From Pictodentalium vernedei (taxonomy: Eukaryota; Mollusca; Scaphopoda; Dentaliida; Dentaliidae), in assembly GCA_031216915.1 (NCBI GenBank), contig CM062289.1:442007587-442071586 (forward strand): DNA of 64,000 nucleotides. The letters are read 5' to 3'. Within the stretch, counting starts at the first letter, position 1. The number at the start of each line of letters is the position of its first letter. The translations under genes were made by a program, and so were the position numbers. The notes beneath the pieces are model-generated. The model saw only the letters and a list, made by a program, of their open reading frames with translations, was not told where the DNA came from and ran no database searches. Positions 53,582-64,000 of this stretch are shown one piece after another.

Positions 53582-54659
53582 ATATTTTTATACTGTACCA
53601 ATGACCCAGACATAGCTGGTGTTAACTCTTAAAATATAGGGCCAAACACAAATTTTGCCCCCCAATCCCCAAAATTTGCATCTAAAACTAAAGAAAACAT
53701 GTCCTGAAAGGCCCTCCACACTTCGCCCCTACTGCGCATGCGCAGTGTCAAGGACGTTCCGAAATTGGCGCCATTTATCATTCTAAGTTTGGCCCTTCAT
53801 CAGTTAACATCTGACTGATCTTTGTGCTTTTAAATCTCAGTTTAAATGATGCCAGACACATAAATATTAGTGAAATGGTGATTCTAAGGAGGATAGAAAA
53901 GGAGGAGAGGAAAAGAATGTGTGACAGAATATTATCAGGGCTGTAACTTAAATTTTTTTAATGAAATTATGTTAAGTTACCTATTTTCAAGGCAGCAGCC
54001 ATTTTGTTGTCATTCTGATTATTTAGTTACACTGTTTTTTCAAGTGTTTTTCCTCTCTCCCTGTCCTTTAAGTTCCCCCTTGCTATTCTCCCATGCTTTT
54101 GGCATAGTTTCTGTAATTATTATTACTAAGATTTCTTGGGAGTTTTAGCTGAATAACAGAATGAATTCTGTTCTTTCCCCATGTTTACGTCTTCACCTAC
54201 GGGTGGTTAGGCGTTGTGTTCTGCATCTACCATCTGATGTTCTGCAGTTTCTTCCCTGGAAGTCTCTGTTTTGCATCAGATGGTGTATTTTTGGTAACTG
54301 ATTTCGGGCCTGGGTGCCTGGAGTCTTATTTTAGTGTTTTTACACTCATTGTTTACATTTACAACAGCCCTCTGTGTGAGGGGGGGATTTCTAAATAATA
54401 ATATCTTTATGTTATTTTAATCATAACTAGATACATTATTATTGTTCGTAAGTGTTGAATAAATTGTTTAAAATATTTTTAAAATTTTTGTCCACACTTA
54501 GGCTTGGGATCCATTGGGGCTCAACGTTACTTTTCAGAAACTTGGGCTGTTCTGAAAAAATATTTTTTCAAAATATTTTGATTTTAATTATTTTTTCTAT
54601 ATTAATGGATCATATTATTATTATGTATTTTGATTGCCAGGGGTTAGTGCGAGTACCAG

Positions 54660-57540
54660 GACTTGTTTTCTTTTCACATTGAAAGGATATTGATCAATTG
54701 TTTTAAGAGGAAGTCTTCCTCTGACCTTATTATCATTCTATATGTGGTCAGTGTACTCGCATTAACTCCTGTTCTGTATCGTATGATTTCGATGACAATA
54801 TGGGAAGCGTATGTCACGGTATGTTGTTGGGGATTTGGACACTCCGGTCCTTTCCCCGCAGGGTCACTCTACTTTATCAATTTCTATTTCAGACGATCAA
54901 GATTAGGGTGATGTATCTGTGATGTCTTCCAACAGTGTGCCTCCGTCGTCACAATTAATGAAGGGCTAGCGGAAAAGTGCTCATGTAATACGCCAATTGC
55001 CTAAGAGGACCCTAGTAGGTTCGACGGCCTTTGACGTCCGCTAGCTCGCCCGGTGTAGCGTCCATTCACCGAATGGTTCGGCAGCCGGGTTCGTCCGTTG
55101 CGGTCTAGAAGGAATTTTGGGGTGATGCGAGCACTATAAAATTAACTTAATGCACACCCAGTGACGGCGGATCGGAGGGAGAACGGAGGAAGCCTTTTAG
55201 TCCGGTTCATAGCTCGTTCCGGTCCATCCGGACGGCAAGCGAGAGAGGCCCCTCTCTCGTTCAACAACATCTGGCCCCAGATGTTGTGGTACAAATGTGT
55301 CGTTAGCGGAGCATACGTCCGTCGCTCGGGACGCTCCGTTGTATAGGCAGTCCGCTGAGACTGCTAAGGCTTCCTCTTCTCGTCAGCGCACACGACCGCA
55401 CCTTGGCTGCGTGACCGCCGATATATTACCAGCTTCGCCGATCAAGGATTCTTCGGCGACCAGGTCACACCATCCGGCAGCCAGGGATTCGAGACCGATG
55501 GACTCCGGACGTTCGCATAGGAAAAGTATGCGGGAGCCATCTGATGCAGAGCTGCCCTCGGCGAAGCAGCGATAGTCTGCGCCTCCGCAGGTCTCGACGC
55601 CGGACATTCTTGTGCACATAGCACAGCTTATCGCAGCATCCCAGCAGCCGACAGAAACGGTGTCGGATCGAGAATTATCCAACAGCGCTGGGTCGGTGGC
55701 CGAGGACTCGAGGCCTGCAGACTCCGGACGTTCGCATAGGAAGTGTGCGGGAGTCAACGTACACGGAGCTTCCAGCGGCAATGCATCGTAAGTCCGCTAC
55801 TGCACAGGCCTCGGGAACGGACGTGCTTTCCTTAATAGCACAGTTTATCGCAGCATCCCAGCATCAACTGAATCTGTCGCATATATTTTATCCGACGATG
55901 CTGGGTCGGGACGCTCCGCGGAAGCGGGTACGGACGTCCGAAAATTTTCATCCGGTCCGACGGGATACCGAAAGGGATTCGGTGGATTTCAAGCTTTCCC
56001 TTTCGGAACAACATATGCTGCGATGCCGGATAAGAAACTGATAGCGTCGGTGGACTTAGAAATTTTTGGTTCGGTTCAGGGACATCGTCCCTCAGTTCCG
56101 ACATAGTCCAATAATGTCACACAAACTATCGAATTATTGAACGACGCTATATATATTATTATTTTATGCTTGCTATCCAAGCATTTCTGGTTTCTTGTTC
56201 GAAGAGTTATGGAGATGTCTTTCAAAAGTGTGCCTCTGTCGTCATAGTTAATGAAGAGTTAGCGGCAATAAGTGCTCATGGAATATGTCTATCGCTTACG
56301 GAGTGACATTCGCTAGCTCACCCGGTGTAGCGTACATTCATCGAATGGTTCGGCTGCCGGGTTCGTCCGTTGCGGTCTAGGAAGGAGATTTGGGTGATGC
56401 CAGCACTTTAATTACTTTAGTACTCACCCAGTGACGGCAGATTGAGGACAGATCGGAGGAAGCCAACAACATAGGGGACCGCATGTTGTGGTTCAGATAT
56501 TTTACATTCGGAGCATATGTCCGTTGCTCGGGACGCTCCGTTATATTGACAGTCCGAGAGACTGTCTTTAATGCTTCCTCATCCTCACAGCAGTGCACAC
56601 GACCGCACATTGGCTACGTGACCTCGAGTATCCGATCAGTTTCGGCATTCAGTGATTCCACAGCGAATAGGTCGCGCCATCCGGTAGCCAAGGGACACGA
56701 GGCCTATACACTCCGTTCGCTCGCATATTGGAAGTATGCACGGGGTAACGATCTCGGAGCTTCCTGCGGCAATGCATCGTAAGACCGCTGCTCCTCAGGC
56801 CTCAGTGACGGACGTGCTATCCGAGTTAGCACAGTTGTTTCGCAGCATCCCAGCAATTGACGGTTTCTCGGTCGAATCAGGAATTATCCGACGGCGCTGG
56901 GTCGGTGCGGTCCGCGGTTGCATCAAGCTACGGACGACCGAACGCTTTATAGGGTCCGACAGGATGGCGAAAGGGATTCGAAAGATTTCGAGTTTTCCCT
57001 TTAGTAGTATCGGAAGATGCCTTTCATATCTTCTGGCATTTCTTCCAGTGATTATTTTTCGGACTTCATTGCTGCGATCTTGGATAAGAGACTTATAGCG
57101 TCATTGGACTCGGATTTTTCGATCGGTACAGGGACTTTGTCCCTGACTTACCGACGCAGTCCAATATTGTCATTACAACATGTGTTTTATTTTTCGACGC
57201 TATATATTTATATATATATACAAGCCTGCTACTAAGCATGATAGTTTAGTTTCTTGTCCACGTGGCTCATTTCTGCCATTTTATCTTTTTTACATATAGT
57301 TTATTTTGGCAGAGCAGGGCATACCGAGAGTTCATATGCGTCTAGACGGTGATTAAAGACTGCATATATTCTTTTTCGCCGTTTATGTCTTTTCCAATTT
57401 CAATGTTGGGAACGACATTATGTATAGTAGACTTAACTTAGACGCTTTATTATACGTAATCCGCCTTACTGAGGCGTTATCATTACGTCTTCAAGAAAAG
57501 ATTTACGGGATATTATTCTCAATGTAATTTCTTTTGAGGG
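54660..57540 (+). pseudogene. DIRS gag-like ORF1, broken and internally duplicated
   Basis: Homologous along its length to the intact gag (for example AAGTCTTCCTCTGACC, then RPMDSGRSHRKSMREPSDAE, then a DAELPSAKQR stop). There are many stops and frameshifts. A block of about 1.2 kb occurs twice: GTGCCTCCGTCGTCACAATT at 54,938 and GTGCCTCTGTCGTCATAGTT at 56,230, each followed by the TTCACCGAATGGTTCGGC-type region. The second block continues into the C-terminal region. Confidence 0.82.
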
Positions 57541-57599
57541 CAGTAGTTTGTTCACGTATAACTCCGCCCTTCAGTGGCTGATTGGAGTTGGTTAGACGT

Positions 57600-59700
57600 G
57601 ATGCAGCCCTAGCTACATCCACGCGTGGATAGTAGGTTAAGAACTCTCTCAGAGTCGCTTCGTTCTCGGAGGAGCTTCTCTTCGACGGCAACTTTCCGGC
57701 AATCCATGAATTGCTTGATTTATACATTCTCTTGTCTATCTAGTGTTACAAGAGATTCAGACTGGGGCAAACATTCGGTGGTTGACTCAGAGAGTGCCGC
57801 CGCAGTTGCCGGACCCGAGTGTGGCTGTTATGACGGTTGCCAGTCAAACAGATTGGGATATATACTGATCCCTACGGATTCGAAGTGCCAGGGTCTTTGG
57901 GTTCCGCAGTCTTTTAGCTATCAGTTTAACTTCCGCGGAATAATGTTTTTTAGGCTTGCTTTATGTCATTGCATGAACATTATTCAGAAACGCATGCCCA
58001 AATTCCTGTCCTTTAATTCGACAGTAGTGGCGTATCTCCGGAACCAGGGAGGCTCTCTTTCGTTTCCGTTATTCAATTTAATGGAAAGAATCCGTCTGTT
58101 GGTTATAGTACACCAAGTTCAGTTTTGGTCCGTCATATTCTGGGTCGTCTGATTGTTTTATCGCACTCCCGTTCTCTTACGGGTCGCTTGTTGCTGTCAG
58201 AATGGACTCTCAACAAACAAGTATTTAATCAGATTTGCTATCTATGAGAGCGCCCAATGATGTTTTATTTATGACACAGCTTGCTAATCAATTGCAGACG
58301 TATGTGTTGGCTTGTCCAGATCTCTGAGCTAATACTGTTAACGCTCTATTGATCTATAGGACGGAATGATAGGATACGCGTATCCTCCGGCGCTGTTGTT
58401 TTAGCAGGTATTGCTAAGATAAACAACCACAATACATTTCTGTTGATAGCTTCTCTATCTTCACAGAGATCATGAGTAATTTACTCTCTTGTCTACTGTG
58501 GATCTTAACGTGAAATCTTCCTCTATGTGAGGATCTTTTTTCACTGGGTAAATCGTGTCATCTTTATCACAACCAGCAAGGTCGCAACCTTCATGTATTC
58601 CGTTGTGTGGTCCGTATTGCATTGTAAGCACTGTACTGGACGAGCTTTGGACGCGATTTCGTACTATAGGAGATCCTCTTCTTCGCTATTCTATGCGACT
58701 AAAGTGGAGGCTCTTCCGTCGTGGTGTAGGGATCATTATGTTCATATGGTTGATCCCTCCATACTACTCATTGCTATTTTTTAGTATACTTGTTTCACAA
58801 GATCTACTGCAGCCTGTGTTATTTAGGTTATAGGTTTATGTTACCTCATACCTATGCACTCTACTATAGTTTACAATTGAGTCTTTTGTCTCTTTATCTA
58901 AGTCAGTTAGTAACTTTTTGATAAATAGACTTAGAATCTTTAGATTAAATTCCTATTCGGATTTTAACTTCGGTTCTTATTTAGCTAAGTAATCATTTGA
59001 GCCTCTGGAAACAGTAGTTTTCAAATTCTGACCTTTTAGACAGTAATTCTGTTGGTTTCTCTTTTACTGTAGAGTCAGTGAGTTTCATGCACTATCGATG
59101 GATGATTTTCACTTTCATAGTTTCGGAATCAATACTTCCGTTACTATTTAGGTTGGATTGTTGCATAAGAGTTAGGCTCCTATTATCCGGAACCTATTAT
59201 TTTAAGGTCCTTCCGTCTTCGTATGGGCATAGGCCTTTACTCTTTCCGGGTACAGTTTATGTATTTATAAACAGATATCTGTTTATTACAAGGGCGTAAG
59301 CTTCTTCTGTCTTTGATGTCTAGTAGAAGGACGTTACGCTCCATTTTATTGTTAATGGATTCTATTAACTAGCGTACTGCTTATGGTATATCATTAGCTT
59401 AGCAGTTGTGGTTAAGATTTCGGCTCATGAAGTAAGAGTTCTTCTACTTCTTGAGCTTACATTAATAGTGTTGCTATTATAGATTTTTGAAGGCTGCTCA
59501 TTGCGCTCAGCCATCCATTCATGAATTTTATCTCAGAAATATCGAGTCCATTTCTGGAGGCCTCTATTGTTAGGTCTATTATCTACTGCTCAGAATGTCA
59601 TTCACTTAACAGTTGCTACTATAGCTAGGTAGGCTGTCTGTTTCGGCAGTGTCTCCGTTCGGCTGCCCTCTTCGCTCTGGGCTATTTGACCCAGGGCAAG
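57600..59700 (+). pseudogene. DIRS pol remnant (RT/RNase H and recombinase region)
   Basis: In the open stretch 57,625-58,152 the segment NSTVVAYLRNQGGSLSFPLF is the RNase H block typical of DIRS-type pol. The residue before it is Phe where an acidic residue is expected. It continues, with stops, through an IGYAYPP block near 58,365 into a long decayed tail that should be the recombinase; no clear catalytic tyrosine motif can be read. A G run lies at 59,707. Confidence 0.7.
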
Positions 59701-60225
59701 AAAAAGGGGGGGGGGGAGGGTGTTCCCTTGGGTCACCTGTTTTTACTATGAAAACAAGGGGATACCTCCTCCGGAGTTAGTAATTCTGAGCTGTTATTGG
59801 GATGGTTGTTTAGTGAGAAGTTTAAGTTTATAAAATTCATTCAAGTCTTAGTTTTTAAAGTATAGCTTTTGAATATTGCATATGTCAACGGACATGATTA
59901 TGCAATTCTCACACACTTTTAGAAGTATAAGAGTCTCTATTCTCTAGACTTACTTTATTATTGGCTTACTTTAAAAATTATTAGTATAAGGATTATTGGA
60001 TATTAATAGAGTACATGGATGTATGAAGCTCAATTTTTGGAAGGTGTTGTGTCTTTCTAATTTATCATAAATAAGAAAGATACATGTAAGGCCTATTACT
60101 TCTTTTCCCTACAGGGGATGACTCTATTTTATTTTATTGAGCGTATTCCATTTTGCTCTATGTCCTTGGCCCTCCAGCCTTTTTACTATTCAGCTATGTC
60201 TGGGTCATTGGTACAGTATAAAAAT

Positions 60226-60581
60226 GTTAAAAAATTTATAGTAATTTATATATTTTTTATACTTACCAATGACCCAGACGGGGATGGCCCTCCCAGGAGT
60301 TGGGAACTCTTGCCTCCCCGCTGAGTACATAGCGCTTACCAGGCACTGGTTATTAGAATGATAAATGGCGCCAATTTCGGAACGTCCTTGACACTGCGCA
60401 TGCGCAGTAGGGGCGAAGTGTGGAGGGCCTTTCAGGACATGTTTTCTTTAGTTTTAGATGCAAATTTTGGGGATTGGGGGGCAAAATTTGTGTTTGGCCC
60501 TATATTTTAAGAGTTAGCACCAGCTATGTCTGGGTCATTGGTAAGTATAAAAAATATATAAATTACTATAAATTTTTTAAC
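60226..60581. mobile_element. 356-bp foldback with DIRS alternative termini
   Basis: Begins GTTAAAAAATTTATAG...CTTACCAATGACCCAGAC and ends with the inverse, about 55 bases each. The interior contains the DIRS leader in reverse (CTGCGCATGCGCAG, TTGGCGCCAA present) plus about 80 bases of unknown sequence (GGGATGGCCCTCCCAGGAGT). It abuts the right end of DIRS copy 1. Confidence 0.75.
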
Positions 60582-60695
60582 TTTTGGAGAAAATGTGATT
60601 CTAAGGAGGATAGAAGGAGGAGAGGAAAAAAGAAGTGGCAAAAAATAATCAGGGCTGTACTTAAAATTTTTTGTTGAAATTATGTTAAGTTGCCT
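60582..60695 (+). mobile_element. Continuation of the younger DIRS leader
   Basis: GGAGAAAATGTGATTCTAAG to GTTAAGTTGCCTAT matches the intact leader immediately after the segment at 53,299-53,581. The two pieces therefore flank the inserted older DIRS copy. Confidence 0.78.
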
Positions 60696-63600
60696 ATATT
60701 TTTATACTGTACCAATGACCCAGACATAGCTGGTGCTAACTCTTAAAATATAGGGCCAAACACAAATTTTGCCCCCCAATCCCCAAAATTTGCATCTAAA
60801 ACTAAAGAAAACATGTCCTGAGAGGCCCTCCACACTTCGCCCCTACTGCGCATGCGCAGTGTCAAGGACGTTCCGAAATTGGCGCCATTTATCATTCTAA
60901 GTTTGGCCCTTCATCAGTTAACATCTGACTGATCTTTGTGCTTTTAAATCTCAGTTTAAATGATGCCAGACACATAAATATTAGTGAAATGGTGATTCTA
61001 AGGAGGATAGAAAAGGAGGAGAGGAAAAGAATGTGTGACAGAATATTATCAGGGCTGTAACTTAAAATTTTTTAATGAAATTATGTTAAGTTACCTATTT
61101 TCAAGGCAGCAGCCATTTTGTTGTCATTCTGATTATTTAGTTACACTGTTTTTTCAAGTGTTTTTCCTCTCTCCCTGTCCTTTAAGTTCCCCCTTGCTAT
61201 TCTCCCATGCTTTTGGCATAATTTCTGTAATTATTATTACTAAAATTTCTTGGGAGTTTAGCTGAATAACAGAATGAATTCTGTTCTTTCCCCATGTTTA
61301 CGTCTTCACCTACGGGTGGTTAGGCGTTGTGTTCTGCATCTACCATCTGATGTTCTGCAGTTTCTTCCCTGGAAGTCTCTGTTTTGCATCAGATGGTGTA
61401 TTTTTGGTAACTGATTTCGGGCCTGGGTGCCTGGAGTCTTATTTTAGTGTTTTTACACTCATTGTTTACATTTACAACAGCCCTCTGTGTGAGGGGGGGA
61501 TTTCTAAATAATAATATCTTTGTTATTTTAATCATAACTAGATACATTATTATTGTTCGTAAGTGTTGAATAAATTGTTTAAAATATTTTTAAAAATTTT
61601 GTCCACACTTAGGCTTGGGATCCATTGGGGCTCAACGTTACTTTTCAGAAACTTGGGCTGTTCTGAAAAAATATTTTTTCAAAATATTTTGATTTCAATT
61701 ATTTTTTCTATATTAATGGATCATATTATTATTATGTATTTTGATTGCCAGGGGTTAGTGCGAGTACCAGGACTTGTTTTCTTTTCACATTGAAAGGATA
61801 TTGATCAATTGTTTTAAGAGGAAGTCTTCCTCTGACCTTATTATCATTCTATATGTGGTCGGTGTACTCGCATTAACTCCGGTTCTGTATCGTATGATTT
61901 CGATGACAATATGCGAAGCGTATGTCACGGTATGTTGTTGGGGATTTGGACACTCCGGTCCTTTCCCCGCAGGGTCACTCTACTTTTTCAATTTCTATTT
62001 CAGACGATCAAGATTAGGGTGATATATCTGTGATGTCTTCCAACAGTGTGCCTCCGTCGTCACAATTAATGAAGGGCTAGCGGAAAAGTGCTCATGTAAT
62101 ACGCCAATTGCCTAAGAGGACCCTAGTAGGTTCGACGGCCTTTGACGTCCGCTAGCTCGCCCGGTGTAGCGTCCATTCACCGAATGGTTCGGCAGCCAGG
62201 TTCGTCCGTTGCGGTCTAGAAGGAATTTTGGGGTGATGCGAGCACTATAAAATTAACTTAATGCACACCCAGTGACGGCGGATCGGAGGGAGAACGGAGG
62301 AAGCCTTTTAGTCCGGTTCATAGCTCGTTCCGGTCCATCCGGACGGCAAGCGAGAGAGGCCCCTCTCTCGTTCAACAACATCTGGCCCCAGATGTTGTGG
62401 TACAAATGTGTCGTTAGCGGAGCATACGTCCGTCGCTCGGGACGCTCCGTTGTATAGGCAGTCCGCTGAGACTGCTAAGGCTTCCTCTTCTCGTCAGCGC
62501 ACACGACCGCACCTTGGCTGCGTGACCGCCGATATATTACCAGCTTCGCCGATCAAGGATTCTTCGGCGACCAGGTCACACCATCCGGCAGCCAGGGATT
62601 CGAGACCGATGGACTCCGGACGTTCGCATAGGAAAAGTATGCGGGAGCCATCTGATCCGGAGCTGCCCTCGGCGAAGCAGCGATAGACTGCGCCTCCGCA
62701 GGTCTCGACGCCGGACATTCTTGTGCACATAGCACAGCTTATCGCAGCATCCCAGCAGCCGACAGAAACGGTGTCGGATCGAGAATTATCCGACAGTGCT
62801 GGGTCGGTAGCCGGGGACTCGAGGCCTGCAGACTCCGGACGTTCGCATAGGAAGTATGCGGGAGTCAACGTACACGGAGCTTCCAGCGGCAATGCATCGT
62901 AAGTCCGCTACTGCACAGGCCTCGGGAACGGACGTGCTTTCCTTATTAGCACAGTTTATCGCAGCATCCCAGCATCAACTGTATCTGTCGCATATATTTT
63001 ATCCGACGATGCTGGGTTGGGACGCTCCGCGGAAGCGGGTACGGACGTCCGAAAGTTTCATCCGGTCCGACGGGATACCGAAAGGGATTCGGTGGATTTC
63101 AAGCTTTCCCTTTCGGAACAACATATGCTGTGATGCCGGATAAGAAACTGATAGCGTCGGTGGACTTAGAAATTTTTGGTTCGGTACAGGGACATCGTCC
63201 CTCAGTTCCGACATAGTCCAATAATGTCACACAAACTTTCGAATTATTGAACGACGCTATATATATTATTATTTTATGCTTGCTATCCAAGCATTTCTGG
63301 TTTCTTGTTCGAAGAGTTATGGAGATGTCTTTCAAAAGTGTGCCTCTGTCGTCATAGTTAATGAAGAGTTAGCGGCAATAAGTGCTCATGGAATATGTCT
63401 ATCGCTTACGGAGTGACATTCGCTAGCTCACCCGGTGTTGCGTACATTCATCGAATGGTTCGGCTGCCGGGTTCGTCCGTTGCGGTCTAGGAAGGAGATT
63501 TGGGTGATGCGAGCACTTAATTACTTTAGTACTCACCCAGTGACGGCAGATTGAGGACAGATCGGAGGAAGCCAACAACATAGGGGACCGCATGTTGTGG

Positions 63601-64000
63601 TTCAGATATTTTACATTCGGAGCATATGTCCGTTGCTCGGGACGCTCCGTTATATTGACAGTCCGAGAGACTGTCTTTAATGCTTCCTCATCCTCACAGC
63701 AGGGCACACGACCGCACATTGGCTACGTGACCTCGAGTATCCGATCAGTTTCGGCATTCAGTGATTCCACAGCGAATAGGTCGCGCCATCCGGTAGCCAA
63801 GGGACACGAGGCCTATACACTCCGTTCGCTCGCATATTGGAAGTATGCACGGGGTAACGATCTCGGAGCTTCCTGCGGCAATGCATCGTAAGACCGCTGC
63901 TCCTCAGGCCTCAGTGACGGACGTGCTATCCGAGTTAGCACAGTTGTTTCGCAGCATCCCAGCAATTGACGGTTTCTCGGTCGAATCAGGAATTATCCGA
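60696..64000 (+). mobile_element. Decayed DIRS-like element, copy 2, partial
   Basis: Nearly identical to copy 1 at an offset of about 7110-7114, including shared stops and small indels. Runs to the window edge inside the second gag block. Confidence 0.88.
61771..64000 (+). pseudogene. Broken DIRS gag, copy 2
   Basis: Same stops and internal duplication as at 54,660-57,540, with only scattered substitutions (for example DPELPSAKQR for DAELPSAKQR near 62,655). The duplication therefore happened after the element decayed. Confidence 0.85.

Larger units (their letters stand above)
53582..60225 (+). mobile_element. Decayed DIRS-like element, copy 1
   Basis: 6.64 kb from ATATTTTTATACTGTACC to the inverted GGTACAGTATAAAAAT (inverted ends of about 36 bases). 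Leader, broken gag, broken RT/RNase H and broken recombinase regions follow in order. Related to, but clearly diverged from, the intact copy at the left edge. Confidence 0.85.

Noticed and set aside
55383-55781. Minus-strand 132-codon frame opposite the broken gag, repeated at 62,494-62,892
   Set aside because: Antisense shadow of the gag remnant, duplicated with it.

Overview
The window is animal (metazoan) nuclear DNA. The exons have GT-AG introns, the DNA is AT-rich, and most of it is transposon sequence. The two host genes are a TFIIH p62 subunit (gtf2h1) and a pitchfork/CIMAP3-type ciliary protein (pifo). With DIRS, CR1/L2-like, tRNA- and 5S-derived SINE and TTAA/hAT MITE repeats, these suggest a marine invertebrate, either lophotrochozoan or invertebrate deuterostome. 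The phylum cannot be fixed from the sequence alone.

Host genes. Minus strand, about 5.4-8.2 kb: the first two coding exons of gtf2h1, whose remaining exons lie left of the window. A DIRS-type retrotransposon with an intact gag frame and the start of its pol frame fills positions 1-3412, probably inside a gtf2h1 intron and on the same strand. Plus strand, 28.9-49.4 kb: five exons of a pitchfork homologue. Phases are consistent from a seven-base first coding exon to a donor at 49,423. An RFX X-box-like motif lies about 110 bases upstream of the start codon. The last coding exon was not found. The introns are packed with repeats.

Repeats. At 8-29 kb lie long-TIR and foldback DNA elements, two SINEs with different heads (tRNA-like and 5S-like) on one body, and a CR1/L2-like LINE split by a DNA element whose ends are arrays of a 14-base motif. 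At 30-53 kb lie many TTAA-flanked MITEs with palindromic cores, hAT-like MITEs with 8-bp target duplications, a 2.26-kb element carrying seven copies of GTCCCGTCCGTCAC, and a nest of four layers (MITE, TIR element, tandem array, LINE).

Right end. From 53.3 kb to the window edge there is a decayed DIRS element (gag, RT/RNase H and recombinase remnants) in a nearly identical tandem duplication with a period of about 7.11 kb. It sits inside a fragment of the younger DIRS subfamily seen at the left edge.

The host genes are conventional. The unusual content is in the repeats: palindrome centres shared by MITE families whose arms differ, motif-array termini, SINE head exchange, and NRF-1/E2F-like palindromes in the DIRS leader.
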